Source of the DNA: Azoarcus sp. Aa7
GTDB taxonomy: Bacteria > Pseudomonadota > Gammaproteobacteria > Burkholderiales > Rhodocyclaceae
Assembly (NCBI RefSeq): GCF_014822185.1
Contig: NZ_QVLR01000078.1
Coordinates: forward strand, 1-64,000
DNA: 64,000 bases
Direction: 5' to 3'
This document shows positions 27,535-35,961 of the stretch, in pieces (position 1 is the stretch's first letter; the number at the start of each line of letters is the position of its first letter). The notes below the pieces were generated by a model. The model was not told where the DNA came from and searched no databases. It worked only from the letters and a program-made list of their open reading frames with translations. Position numbers and translations under genes: made by a program.

Positions 27535-28464
27535 ATGTCCGCCCTTGACTCCTTGCCCACCCTGCGCGCGGCCTTCGAAGCCACCGGCAGCGGCGCCTGG
27601 CTGATGCGCGCGATCGTCGCCTGCGGCCTCGACGAGGCCAACGGCTATCGTCTCGCGCTGCAGCTGGGTGACGACCGCATGCGCGGCGAACGCCATGCGA
27701 CCGAGGCGCGGCTGATCGACGGCGAGGTCGAGCTCATCGACACCGACTGGCTGTCGCTCGCGCGCCATCGCGCCGCCGGCCTGCCGCTGGTCGCGGCCGC
27801 CCCGTATGGCGCGATCTTCGGCGGCCTCGTCGCCCCCCGCGGTGCCGTGCTGCGCGGACTCGCGGACTTGCCGGGCAAGCGCATCGGCGTCGTCCATGCG
27901 CAGGACAAGAACTGGCTGTTGCTGCGTGCCGCGTGCCGGTTGCGTCACGGCTTCGATCCGGCGGAGGTGTCGCGTTGCGTCGCCGCGGGCTCGAAGAGCG
28001 CCCTGCACGAGGCCCTGTGCGGCGGCGGGCTCGATGCCGCGCTGCTGTACTGGCACCAGGTTCCCGCACTCGTCGCGGGCGGCGCCTTCCGCGAGGTCTG
28101 CGACCTGGCCGGACTGCTCGCGACGTTTCCCGTTCCGCGGCCGCAGGTGCCGACGAGCTTCTTCGTGTGCCACGAGGATCTGCCACGCTCTGCGCCCGCC
28201 CTGCTGCAGGGTTTCGCGCGCTCGGCGGGTGTGGCGGCGGCCCGCCTGCGCGCCGATCCCGGCCTGTGGTCGCGCATCGCCGGCGTGCCCGCGGGCAGCT
28301 GGGCCGGCGCCGCACTGCGCCGCAAGTGGCTCGCGCGCGTCGGCCTTCCGTGGGCGCCGGAGATGGCCACGCGGCTGCAGGAACTTGCCGAGCTGATGGC
28401 GCCGCCCGGTGCTCCCCGACACGCACTGCCGGCCGGCTGCCTTGCCGCCGGTCTTCTTCTGTGA
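27535..28464 (+). CDS. Cytoplasmic substrate-binding-protein-fold protein (NMT1/SsuA-like)
   Basis: A 309-residue protein resembling ABC substrate-binding proteins of the NMT1/THI5/SsuA group: GLDEANGYRLALQLGDDRM, the RHRAAGLPLVAAAPYGAIFG hinge, LADLPGKRIGVVHAQDKNW and LCGGGLDAALLYWHQVPALV. There is no signal peptide or lipobox at either candidate start, and no permease or ATPase gene is nearby. It is therefore more likely a cytoplasmic binding protein or an enzyme of this fold (as MqnA/MqnD or THI5 are) than part of a transporter. The stop is five bases before U32 protein 4. Confidence 0.78.
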   Translation: MSALDSLPTLRAAFEATGSGAWLMRAIVACGLDEANGYRLALQLGDDRMRGERHATEARLIDGEVELIDTDWLSLARHRAAGLPLVAAAPYGAIFGGLVAPRGAVLRGLADLPGKRIGVVHAQDKNWLLLRAACRLRHGFDPAEVSRCVAAGSKSALHEALCGGGLDAALLYWHQVPALVAGGAFREVCDLAGLLATFPVPRPQVPTSFFVCHEDLPRSAPALLQGFARSAGVAAARLRADPGLWSRIAGVPAGSWAGAALRRKWLARVGLPWAPEMATRLQELAELMAPPGAPRHALPAGCLAAGLLL

Positions 28465-28469
28465 GGTGA

Positions 28470-29450
28470 ATGATGACGATCCTGATGGCCCCCGGTGGCA
28501 GCCTCGAAATGGCCTTCGCGTCGCTCGCGCGCGGCGCCGACTCCGTCTACGTCGGGCCGCGCGGCTGGAGCCGCCGTCCGGCCACCGACGAGCTTGACGA
28601 CGGCGCGATCGCCGAGCTGGTCGTCGAGGCCGCGTGCGACGGCAAGGACGTGCGCGTCGCGATCAACGTGATGCCCGCGCCCGACGAGGTCGGCCTCTTC
28701 CTAGACCGCGTCGCGACCTTCGCGAAGATCGGCGTGAGCGGCGTGATGGTGTGCGACCCCGGCCTGATCCCGCTGGTGCGCCGCGCGCATCCCGCGCTGG
28801 ACATCCACGTCAGCGTGACCGCCGGCGTGTTCAATGTCGAGGACGTGCGCTTCTATGACGAGCTCGGCGCCGACTACGTCGTGCTGCCCTACCGCTGGGG
28901 CGTAGCCGAGGCCGCGCAGATCCGTGCCGCGAGCCCGATGAAGCTCGAAGCCTTCCTGTTCCAGAACCCGCATCGCGGCCGCATCTGCCCCGGGCGCTGC
29001 TATTCGAGCAGCTACTTCCATGTGAAACATCTGCGTGGCGAGGACGACAAGGATCTCTACCTCGGCTCGGCGGCGCGTGGCGGCAGCTGCTACCGCATCT
29101 GTCGCGGCGAGTGGTCGCTCACCGCCGGCGAACGCCGCCATCCCGATTCGCCGCGTCTGAAGAGCAGTCCCGAGCTGCTGCTGTGGGAAGTGCCGGAATA
29201 CGTCGCGATGGGCGTCGAACGCTTCAAGATTCCCGGCCGCGAGCGCACCGCAGCGCTCGTCGCGGACATCGTCGGCTTCTACCGGCGCGTGATCGACGCG
29301 GCGTTGCGCGGCGAACGCATCGAAGGCTTCGCGCCGGAATGGCTGGAACTCAAGGACCGCTGGAGCGGCGAGCGCGACAATCGCGACGACTCCCGCATCC
29401 GCGGCGCGGAACGGGCGGGCCGCGCGATCCGCGCCGGGGTCGCGGCGTGA
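28470..29450 (+). CDS. U32 family protein 4 (UbiU-like)
   Basis: A 326-residue paralogue of proteins 1 and 3: ILMAPGGSLEMAFASLARGA, LGADYVVLPYRWGVAEAA, with cysteines 173, 177 (RICPGRCYSSSYF) and 207, 211 (GSCYRICRGEW). A C-terminal KIPGRERTAALVADIVGFYRR block is present. Proteins 1 and 4 share the N-terminal GWSRR motif and are closer to each other than to protein 3. GGTGA precedes the ATG, and its stop overlaps the start of the dikinase gene (GTGA). Confidence 0.87.
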   Translation: MMTILMAPGGSLEMAFASLARGADSVYVGPRGWSRRPATDELDDGAIAELVVEAACDGKDVRVAINVMPAPDEVGLFLDRVATFAKIGVSGVMVCDPGLIPLVRRAHPALDIHVSVTAGVFNVEDVRFYDELGADYVVLPYRWGVAEAAQIRAASPMKLEAFLFQNPHRGRICPGRCYSSSYFHVKHLRGEDDKDLYLGSAARGGSCYRICRGEWSLTAGERRHPDSPRLKSSPELLLWEVPEYVAMGVERFKIPGRERTAALVADIVGFYRRVIDAALRGERIEGFAPEWLELKDRWSGERDNRDDSRIRGAERAGRAIRAGVAA

Positions 29451-32104
29451 CAGCCGCGGAGGGCGCGGCCGGGAGCGCGCCGGTGTCGTCGGGCTGGATC
29501 CGCGACCTCGCCGCGCTCACGCCGGCCGATGCCCGCGCCGTGGGCAACAAGGCACTGCGCCAGGGATTGCTGCTCGCGGCGGGCTTCCCGGTCAGTCCCG
29601 GTTTCTGCGTCAGCGCGGCGGCTATTGCCGCGTGGCGCAAGGGCGGATCCGAGCGTGAAGCGGTGTGCGCTACGCTGCTGGCGGCCTATCGCGCGCTCGG
29701 CGGGCGCATCGCGGTGCGCAGCTCCGCGATCGAGGAGGATGGCGAGGGTGCGAGCTACGCGGGCGTGTACGCCACCGAACTCGGCGTGCAGGGCGAGGCG
29801 GCGCTGCTCGCCGCGATGGAACGCTGCATCGCCTCGTGGGCGGAACCGGCCGCGGTCGAGTACCGCGCGCGACTGGGGCACGCCGATGCGGCGCTGGCGG
29901 TGCTCGTGCAGCGCCTCGTCCCGGCCGTCGCCGCCGGCATCGCCTATACGCGCGCGCCGCTCGACACGAAGCGCCGCGAGGTGCACGTCGATGCCGTCTG
30001 GGGGTTGGCGGAACCGCTCGCCGCGGGGCGACACGTCGGCGATAGCTTCGTCCTGTCCCACGCCGGCCGCCTTCTGCGCAAGCGCATCGGCCACAAACGC
30101 GAGGCGCTTGCCGTCGACGGTCCGCACCCGGTGCGTCCGCAGCGCGTGCGCGTCGCCTGCCTGACGCCCGCCGAGGCGCGCGAGGTCGCACTGCTCGCGC
30201 TGCGCGCCGAAGCCTTCTTCGGGGGGCCACAGGATGTCGAATTCGCCGTCGACCTGTGCGGCGTGTGGCTGCTGCAGGCGCGCCCGCTCGTCGCCGCGAG
30301 CACGGCAGGCGGGGCAGACGGGGTAGGACTGGAAAGCTACCTCGCCGGCGAGCGGCGGCGCCTCGCGCGCAAGTTCGCCGACCTGCGCCGGCGCGGCGTG
30401 CTGCACGGCAGCCAGCTCGTGCTCAGCAACGGCAACGTCGGCGAGCTGCTGCCGACGCCGACCGCGATGAGTTTCGGCCTGTTCCGCGACATCTTCGCCG
30501 GGCGTCGCGGCGCGATCGTGACCGGGCGCCGGCGCCTCGGCTACCGCTTCGACCCGCTCTGCGTCGATCACCTGTACGAGCTGGTCGCCGGGCAGCTCTG
30601 CTTCAACCTCGAAGTCGACGCGGCGACTTTCGGCGATGGCGCGGAGCCGCCGGTGGACGACTACCTCGACCGCGTCGCGGCCGACCCCTCGCTCGCGAAC
30701 TATCCGGAAGTGCGCCTGTACGGCCGGCTTGCCCTCGATGCTCCCGCCGCCGCCGTGCGGGAACGTTTCGAGCGCGGCCTGCGCACGGCGGCACGCGACT
30801 ACCTCGCCCGCTACGAATCGCAGGTCGCCCCACGCCTCGGCGTGCCGGTGGCGCTCGAGCAAGCCGTCGCCTCGGGCGATCCCCGCCGGGTGGTCGCCGC
30901 CGTGTCGGGTCTCGTGCGCTTCCTGCGCACCGGCCCCTGCGTCGAATTCGTCATCGCCGCGCGGCTCGGCTTCCACTTCGCGGCCGAAGTCCGCCGCACG
31001 CTCGAAGCCCTGTTCGGATCGGACAGCGAAGCGCTGTGCGCGCGCCTGCTGTCCGGCTTACCCGGCAGCCTGATCACGCGCCAGGCGCTGTGGCTGGAGG
31101 ATGTCGCCGAGGGGCGCCGCAGCCGCGCCGACTACCTCGCCGCCTACGGTCACTGCGCCGACAACGAACTCGAACTCGCCGAACCGCGACTCGCCGAGGA
31201 TCCCGTCCGCCTCGACGAGCTGCTCGCGAACCTGCGCAGCAGCGGTCGCCGGCCTGCGGCCGAATTCGCGCGCCAGCAGGCCGCCCGCCGCGCGGCCGAG
31301 GCGGAACTCGGGGAGCGGCTCGCTGCCGCCGGCGTCGACGAAGCCGCGCGCGCGGCCCTCTTCGAGGCGCTCGCCTTCGCGCAGCACTTCCTGCCGCTGC
31401 GCGAGACGATCAAGCACCACTACACCGCCGTCCATGCGCTGATCCGCCACGCCGCGCTGCACCTTGCCGCGCACCTCGACTGGCCGGAGGCGCTGATCTT
31501 CCACCTCCACACGCGCGAACTGCCTGCCGCGCTGCGCAACTCCGCAGCCCTGCGCCGGCGCGCCGAACGCCGTGCCGCCGAACACGCGATGGCACGTCTC
31601 GCCGCGCGCCTGCACTGCGTCCCGGCCGTCGTGTTCGGCTCGCGCCTAGACGTCATCGGCGTGCCGACCGCGCGCGCCGGCGAGGGGGGCGATGCTGGCG
31701 AGGGGAGCGCCTGGAGCGGCGCACCGCTGTCGGCCGGCAAGGTCAGCGGCGTCGCCCGCGTGTTCGCCCCCGGCGAGCCCGTGCCGACCGAGGGCTGGCG
31801 CGGCGACGAGATCCTCGTGCTGCGCGCCGCCAACCTCGGCGTCACGCCGCTCTTCCGCATCGTCGCAGGGCTCGTCGTCGAAGTCGGCGGGCTCCTCGCC
31901 CACAGCGCCTGCCAGGCGCGCGAAGCCGGCATCCCGGCGATCGCGCTGCCCGACGCGACGCGCCTGATCACCGACGGCGCGCGCATTGTCCTCGATGGTG
32001 CCAGCGGCCGCATCGCCCTGCTCGAATCCTCCACCGGAAGTCACAGTGATGAATCCCTCCACGACCCCGCCGCCCAACTCCCAGAACAGTTCGCCGCGGT
32101 TTGA
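29447..32104 (+). CDS. PEP synthase / rifampin-phosphotransferase-like dikinase
   Basis: An 885-residue protein with three parts. Residues about 20-300 are a pyruvate-phosphate-dikinase N-terminal ATP-binding domain (GNKALRQGLLLAAGFPVSPG, RIAVRSSAIEEDGEGASYAG, DVEFAVDLCGVWLLQARPL). The centre (about 300-760) is unrecognised and probably binds the phosphate acceptor. The C-terminal swivelling domain has GGLLAHSACQAREAGIPAI with candidate phospho-histidine 819. Order and length match rifampin phosphotransferases (ATP-acceptor-His) more than PEP synthase, which has a C-terminal TIM barrel missing here. The acceptor is unknown. Start GTG 29447 overlaps the previous stop. Confidence 0.85.
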   Translation: MTAAEGAAGSAPVSSGWIRDLAALTPADARAVGNKALRQGLLLAAGFPVSPGFCVSAAAIAAWRKGGSEREAVCATLLAAYRALGGRIAVRSSAIEEDGEGASYAGVYATELGVQGEAALLAAMERCIASWAEPAAVEYRARLGHADAALAVLVQRLVPAVAAGIAYTRAPLDTKRREVHVDAVWGLAEPLAAGRHVGDSFVLSHAGRLLRKRIGHKREALAVDGPHPVRPQRVRVACLTPAEAREVALLALRAEAFFGGPQDVEFAVDLCGVWLLQARPLVAASTAGGADGVGLESYLAGERRRLARKFADLRRRGVLHGSQLVLSNGNVGELLPTPTAMSFGLFRDIFAGRRGAIVTGRRRLGYRFDPLCVDHLYELVAGQLCFNLEVDAATFGDGAEPPVDDYLDRVAADPSLANYPEVRLYGRLALDAPAAAVRERFERGLRTAARDYLARYESQVAPRLGVPVALEQAVASGDPRRVVAAVSGLVRFLRTGPCVEFVIAARLGFHFAAEVRRTLEALFGSDSEALCARLLSGLPGSLITRQALWLEDVAEGRRSRADYLAAYGHCADNELELAEPRLAEDPVRLDELLANLRSSGRRPAAEFARQQAARRAAEAELGERLAAAGVDEAARAALFEALAFAQHFLPLRETIKHHYTAVHALIRHAALHLAAHLDWPEALIFHLHTRELPAALRNSAALRRRAERRAAEHAMARLAARLHCVPAVVFGSRLDVIGVPTARAGEGGDAGEGSAWSGAPLSAGKVSGVARVFAPGEPVPTEGWRGDEILVLRAANLGVTPLFRIVAGLVVEVGGLLAHSACQAREAGIPAIALPDATRLITDGARIVLDGASGRIALLESSTGSHSDESLHDPAAQLPEQFAAV

Positions 32105-32903
32105 CCTCGACGGCCGCGTCGCGCTCGTCACCGGCGCCGGCGCCAACGGCGGCATCGGTCACGCCCTTGCGCTGGGCCTCGCGGGCGCCGGCGCCCGCGT
32201 CGCGATCGCCGACATCGACGCCGAGGGCCTCGCGCAGACCGCACGCGAACTCGCGACGATCGGACCCGCGCCGCTCGCGCGCGTCGTCGACATCGCCGAC
32301 TCCGCCGCCGTCGAGGGGCTGTTCGCCGCGATCGACGAGGACATCGGTTATCTGGACATCCTCGTCAACGTGCCTTTCGCCTTCCCGTCCCGCGTGCGCC
32401 CGCACGAACTGGCCCCCGCCGACTGGGACCGGATGCTCGCCGTGAACCTCACCGGCTACTTCCTGTGCTGCCAGGCCGCGCTGCGCCGCATGCTGCCGGC
32501 GGGGCAGGGCAGCATCATCAACATCGGCTCCAACTCGGGCGAATCGGCGCTCGGGCGCGGCGCGCTGCCGTACAGCTGCACCAAGGCGGCCGTGCACCAG
32601 ATGACACGCGAACTCGCCGTCGAATACGCCGGCGCCGGCATCCGCGTGAACGCGATCCTGCCCGCGCAGACCCTCACCCCGGGGCTGCGCGGCCACCTCG
32701 ACAACCCGCGCTTCCGCGACCACGTCTTGCCGCGCATCCTCGCCGGCCTGCCGCAAGGGCGGCTGCTCGAACCCGAGGACTACGTCGGCCCGGCCGTCTT
32801 CCTCGCCTCCGATGCCGCGCGCGCCTTGAATGGCGTACTGCTGCCGGTCGACGGCGGCAACCTCGCGATGAACGCCGGCGGCAGCCACACCTGGCCCGCG
32901 TGA
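32049..32903 (+). CDS. Short-chain dehydrogenase/reductase
   Basis: A 284-residue classical SDR. NAD(P) motif VTGAGANGGIGHALA, the acidic residue after beta-2 (IADIDAEG) that favours NAD, NVP in place of the usual NAG, the catalytic serine region NIGSNSGE and YSCTK (Tyr-x3-Lys). The reading frame opens upstream but ATG 32049 gives the family N-terminus and has GGAAG upstream. It overlaps the dikinase gene by 56 bases, so the two are surely co-transcribed. Substrate unknown. Confidence 0.9.
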   Translation: MNPSTTPPPNSQNSSPRFDLDGRVALVTGAGANGGIGHALALGLAGAGARVAIADIDAEGLAQTARELATIGPAPLARVVDIADSAAVEGLFAAIDEDIGYLDILVNVPFAFPSRVRPHELAPADWDRMLAVNLTGYFLCCQAALRRMLPAGQGSIINIGSNSGESALGRGALPYSCTKAAVHQMTRELAVEYAGAGIRVNAILPAQTLTPGLRGHLDNPRFRDHVLPRILAGLPQGRLLEPEDYVGPAVFLASDAARALNGVLLPVDGGNLAMNAGGSHTWPA

Positions 32904-32919
32904 TGGAGATGGCAGAAGC

Positions 32920-33783
32920 GTGAAGCTCGTCCGCTACGGCCCCCGCGGCCGCGAACGCCCGGGCCTGATCGACGCCGACGGCGTGCTGCGCGACCTCTCC
33001 GCGCACGTCCCGGACATCGGCCCGTCCACGCTCGCCCCGGCACGCCTCGCCGCGTTGCGCCGCCTCGATGCCCGCGCCCTCCCTGCCGTGCCGCGCCGCC
33101 CGCGCCTCGGCGTGCCCGTCGCCGGCGTCGGCAAGATCGTCGCCGCCGGCCTGAACTACCGCGCGCACGCGGCCGCGGGCCACACCCTGCCGGACGAACC
33201 CATCCTGTTCCTCAAGGCCACGTCCGCGCTGTGCGGCGCACGCGACACCGTGCGCCTGCCGCCGGGCGCCACCCGCGGCGACTGGGAAGTGGAACTGGCG
33301 CTGGTGATCGGCCGCCGCGCGAGCGCCGTCCCCGTCGCCCGCGCGCTCGACCACGTCGCCGGCTACTGCATCGCCAATGACGTCTCCGAGCGCGCCTTCC
33401 AGTTCGAGCGCGGCCCCACGTGGGACAAGGGCAAGAGCTGCGACACCTTCTGCCCGCTCGGCCCCTGGCTCGTCACCCGCGAAGAAGTGCCCGACCCGCA
33501 GGCGCTGGACCTCCGGCTCACCCTCGACGGCGAGACGATGCAGGTCTCGAACACCGCCGACATGCTGTTCACCTGCGCCGAACTCGTCGCCCGCGCGAGC
33601 CGCTACATGACGCTACACCCCGGCGACGTGCTGCTCACCGGCACGCCGCCCGGCAGCGGCTTCCTCCGCGCCCCGCCGCGCTACCTGCGCCACGGCCAGA
33701 CGATGCGCCTCGGTATCGCCGGGCTGGGGGAGCAATGCTCGCGGGTCCTCAGCCAGCGCTGTCGGTCAGCCATGGCGGAATGA
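32920..33783 (+). CDS. Fumarylacetoacetate hydrolase family protein
   Basis: A 287-residue protein with the FAH fold: GLNYRAHAAAGHTLPDEPILFLK, GDWEVELALVIGR (the metal-binding E-x-E), IANDVSERAFQFERG and GTPPGSGFL. Members cleave acylpyruvates or hydrate/decarboxylate 2-keto-4-pentenoate-type compounds using a divalent metal. Start is GTG. It is the last gene of the U32 cluster. The C-terminal IAGLGEQCSRVL is the normal family end; the following ~15 residues are extra. Confidence 0.9.
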   Translation: MKLVRYGPRGRERPGLIDADGVLRDLSAHVPDIGPSTLAPARLAALRRLDARALPAVPRRPRLGVPVAGVGKIVAAGLNYRAHAAAGHTLPDEPILFLKATSALCGARDTVRLPPGATRGDWEVELALVIGRRASAVPVARALDHVAGYCIANDVSERAFQFERGPTWDKGKSCDTFCPLGPWLVTREEVPDPQALDLRLTLDGETMQVSNTADMLFTCAELVARASRYMTLHPGDVLLTGTPPGSGFLRAPPRYLRHGQTMRLGIAGLGEQCSRVLSQRCRSAMAE

Positions 33784-33818
33784 GCGACAGCAATGCCGGG
33801 CGGATTCAACCGGTAGAT

Positions 33819-33857
33819 GCAACACACCAAAGACTGCGTAAGCAGGGGGAGTGTTGC
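33819..33857. other. Nested hairpin after the FAH gene
   Basis: GCAACAC (33819-33825) pairs with GTGTTGC (33851-33857), and inside it CTGC-GTAA-GCAG forms a smaller stem. No T-run follows, so it is not a clear terminator. The GTGTTGCAG end recalls termini of some insertion sequences, but no transposase is present. Confidence 0.4.
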
Positions 33858-33896
33858 AGATGAAGCAGAGACGCCGCCCGTTTCCGCTCGTCCGCG

Positions 33897-34340
33897 TCAG
33901 CCCGGACTGCCGTTCCCCGCGAGCGTCACATCCGCGAACCACACCGCCTTCCAGCGTGCGACCTTCTCGTCCGCCCCCAAGGTCTGCGGCGACACCGCCG
34001 TGGCGTTCGGGAAGCCGGGATCGCCCTCGATGACGCGGCTATTCACGGTCGCGTACAGGCAGCCGCCCTCCGCGTAGGCCACCCCGACGAGCACGCCGCA
34101 GGTCTTGCAGAAGAGGAACTCCGCCAGCGCGTTCCCTTGCCGGTAGCGCCCGAGCGCGGCCTGGTCGCGGACCGCGATGTGCAGTCGTCCCGCGGGATCG
34201 GACAAGTAGGCTGCGCCGTGCTTGCGGCAGAAAGAGCAGTCGCAGGCGCGCGGCGTATAGTCGGCCGGCGCGCGGGTGAGTTCCAGTTCGACGCGGATCG
34301 CGCCGCAGTGGCAGCCGCCGCGCAGCGAATGTGCAGGCAT
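33897..34340 (-). CDS. GFA-family (glutathione-dependent formaldehyde-activating-like) zinc protein
   Basis: A 147-residue protein with the Cys-rich zinc-binding pattern of the GFA/CENP-V family: GGCHCGAIRVE, CDCSFCRKHG and FCKTCG. The start ATG at 34340 follows GAGGA with good spacing; the longer frame adds only an unconserved stretch. Despite the name, most family members have no proven formaldehyde activity; binding of glutathione adducts is possible. Single gene between the U32 cluster and the convergent-facing liv terminator. Confidence 0.85.
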   Translation of the reverse strand: MPAHSLRGGCHCGAIRVELELTRAPADYTPRACDCSFCRKHGAAYLSDPAGRLHIAVRDQAALGRYRQGNALAEFLFCKTCGVLVGVAYAEGGCLYATVNSRVIEGDPGFPNATAVSPQTLGADEKVARWKAVWFADVTLAGNGSPG

Positions 34341-34394
34341 GGTCCAGTTCCTCGTGACGCCGGACGGGGCGTGCGGCGGCGCCGATTGTAGCCC

Positions 34395-34437
34395 CGTAAA
34401 CGGACAACGGGCGCGGAAGCCGGAGCCCCGCGCCCGT
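34395..34437 (-). terminator. Terminator of the liv operon
   Basis: On the minus strand a ten-base-pair stem (ACGGGCGCGG / CCGCGCCCGT) with an 11-base loop is followed by TGTCCGTTTA, 24 bases after the livF stop. Confidence 0.65.
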
Positions 34438-34460
34438 CCGGACCGCAAGCCGGAATCTCG

Positions 34461-35195
34461 TCAGGCCGCTTCGCCCAGATAGGCGGCGCGCACCTTCGGG
34501 TTGGTCAGCAGTTCCGCGCCGCTGCCGGTCAGCGTGATCTTGCCCGATTCCATCACGTAGGCGCGCTGCGAGAACTCCAGCGCGAGGTTGGCGTTCTGCT
34601 CCACGAGCAGGATCGTGACGCCTTCCTTGGCGACCGACTGCACGACCTCGAAGATCTTCTCCACCACGAGGGGCGCGAGGCCCATCGACGGTTCGTCGAG
34701 CAGCAGCAGCTTGGGGCGCGACAGCAGCGCGCGGCCGATGGCGACCATCTGCTGCTCGCCGCCCGACAGCGTGCCGGCGATCTGCGCGAGGCGCTCCTTC
34801 ACGCGGGGCAGCATGCTGTAGACGCGTTCCAGGTCCTGCTCGATGGCGTCCGTGTCGTTGCGCGTGTAGGCCCCCATGCGCAGGTTTTCCTCGACCGTCA
34901 GGCGCGTGAAGATGCCGCGCCCTTCCGGCACCAGCGCGATGCCGCGGCGCAGGCGCTTGTGCGCGGGCAGCACGTGGATCTTTTCGCCCTCGTAGAGGAT
35001 CTCGCCGCCGGCGATCTTCAGGCTGCCGGCGATGGCGTTCAGCGTGGTGGTCTTGCCGGCGCCGTTGGCGCCGATCAGGCTCACGAGTTCGCCGCGGTAG
35101 AGTTCGAGGTCGATGCCCTTGACGGCCTTGATGCCGCCGTAGGCGACCTGCATGCCGCCGAGCTGGAGCAGGGGAGAGGTGGGATTAGTGTGCAT
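34461..35195 (-). CDS. livF: Branched-chain amino acid ABC transporter ATPase
   Basis: A 244-residue ABC ATPase. Walker A GANGAGKTT, the signature LSGGEQQMVAIGRAL, Walker B LLLLDEPSMGL and the LivF-type end RAYVMESGKITLTGSGAELL. It energises import through LivHM. The start overlaps the livG stop region by 11 bases. Confidence 0.94.
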   Translation of the reverse strand: MHTNPTSPLLQLGGMQVAYGGIKAVKGIDLELYRGELVSLIGANGAGKTTTLNAIAGSLKIAGGEILYEGEKIHVLPAHKRLRRGIALVPEGRGIFTRLTVEENLRMGAYTRNDTDAIEQDLERVYSMLPRVKERLAQIAGTLSGGEQQMVAIGRALLSRPKLLLLDEPSMGLAPLVVEKIFEVVQSVAKEGVTILLVEQNANLALEFSQRAYVMESGKITLTGSGAELLTNPKVRAAYLGEAA

Positions 35196-35961
35196 GCTTG
35201 TGGCCTCCGCCGAGGTAGGCGCCGATCACGGCTTCGTTCTTCTGCACCTCGGCCGGAACGTCCTCGGCGATCTTGCGCCCGAAATCGAGCACCGCGACGC
35301 GGTCGCACAGGCCCATCACGAGCTTCACGTCGTGCTCGATCAGCAGGACGGTGATGCCGTCGCCGCGGATTTGCTCGATCAGGTGCTTGAGCTGGCCCGT
35401 CTCGGTCGCGTTCATGCCCGCGGCCGGTTCGTCGAGTGCGAGCAGCTGCGGCTCGGTCGCGAGCGCGCGCGCGATCTCGAGCCGGCGCTGGTCGCCGTAC
35501 GACAGGTTCTTCGCGGTCGCGGTGGCGAAGCGCTCGATCCCTACGTACTTGAGCAGCTCGTAGGCGCGCTCGGTGGTCAGGCGCTCCTCCTCGACGGTGT
35601 GCTTGTTCTGCGTGAGGATGCCCCACACGCCCGCAGTGGTGCGGATGTGGTGTCCCGCCATCACGTTCTCGAGCGCGGTCAGTTCGCGGAACAGGCGGAT
35701 GTTCTGGAAGGTGCGCGCGATGCCCTGTGTGACCACCAGGTGCGGCTTGCCCGAGGGCAGCGGCGCGCCATTGAATACGAACTCGCCGCCGTCGGGCGTG
35801 TAGGCCCCCGTCAGCACGTTGAAGAAGGTGGTCTTGCCGGCGCCGTTGGGGCCGATCAGGCCGTACACCTCGCCCTTGCGGATCGTCAGCGAGACCTCCG
35901 AGAGCGCCTGCAGGCCGCCGAAGCGCTTGCCGATGTTGCGGGCTTCGAGCAGGGTGATCAT
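35185..35961 (-). CDS. livG: Branched-chain amino acid ABC transporter ATPase
   Basis: A 258-residue ABC ATPase of LivG type: GPNGAGKTTFFNVLTG (Walker A), GIARTFQNIRLFRELTALENVM, LSYGDQRRLEIARAL (signature with Tyr, as is usual for LivG) and LLALDEPAAGMN (Walker B). The start ATG at 35961 overlaps the livM stop (ATGA). The larger open frame to 36414 is a livM shadow. Confidence 0.94.
   Translation of the reverse strand: MITLLEARNIGKRFGGLQALSEVSLTIRKGEVYGLIGPNGAGKTTFFNVLTGAYTPDGGEFVFNGAPLPSGKPHLVVTQGIARTFQNIRLFRELTALENVMAGHHIRTTAGVWGILTQNKHTVEEERLTTERAYELLKYVGIERFATATAKNLSYGDQRRLEIARALATEPQLLALDEPAAGMNATETGQLKHLIEQIRGDGITVLLIEHDVKLVMGLCDRVAVLDFGRKIAEDVPAEVQKNEAVIGAYLGGGHKHAH

Noticed and set aside
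24474-29450. U32 proteins as secreted proteases
   Set aside because: No signal peptides and no identifiable peptidase residues; the conserved cysteines and the UbiU/UbiV likeness favour Fe-S enzymes.
33800-33896. Insertion-sequence remnant after the FAH gene
   Set aside because: The GTGTTGCAG end and nested hairpin are suggestive, but there is no transposase fragment, no second terminal repeat and no target duplication visible.
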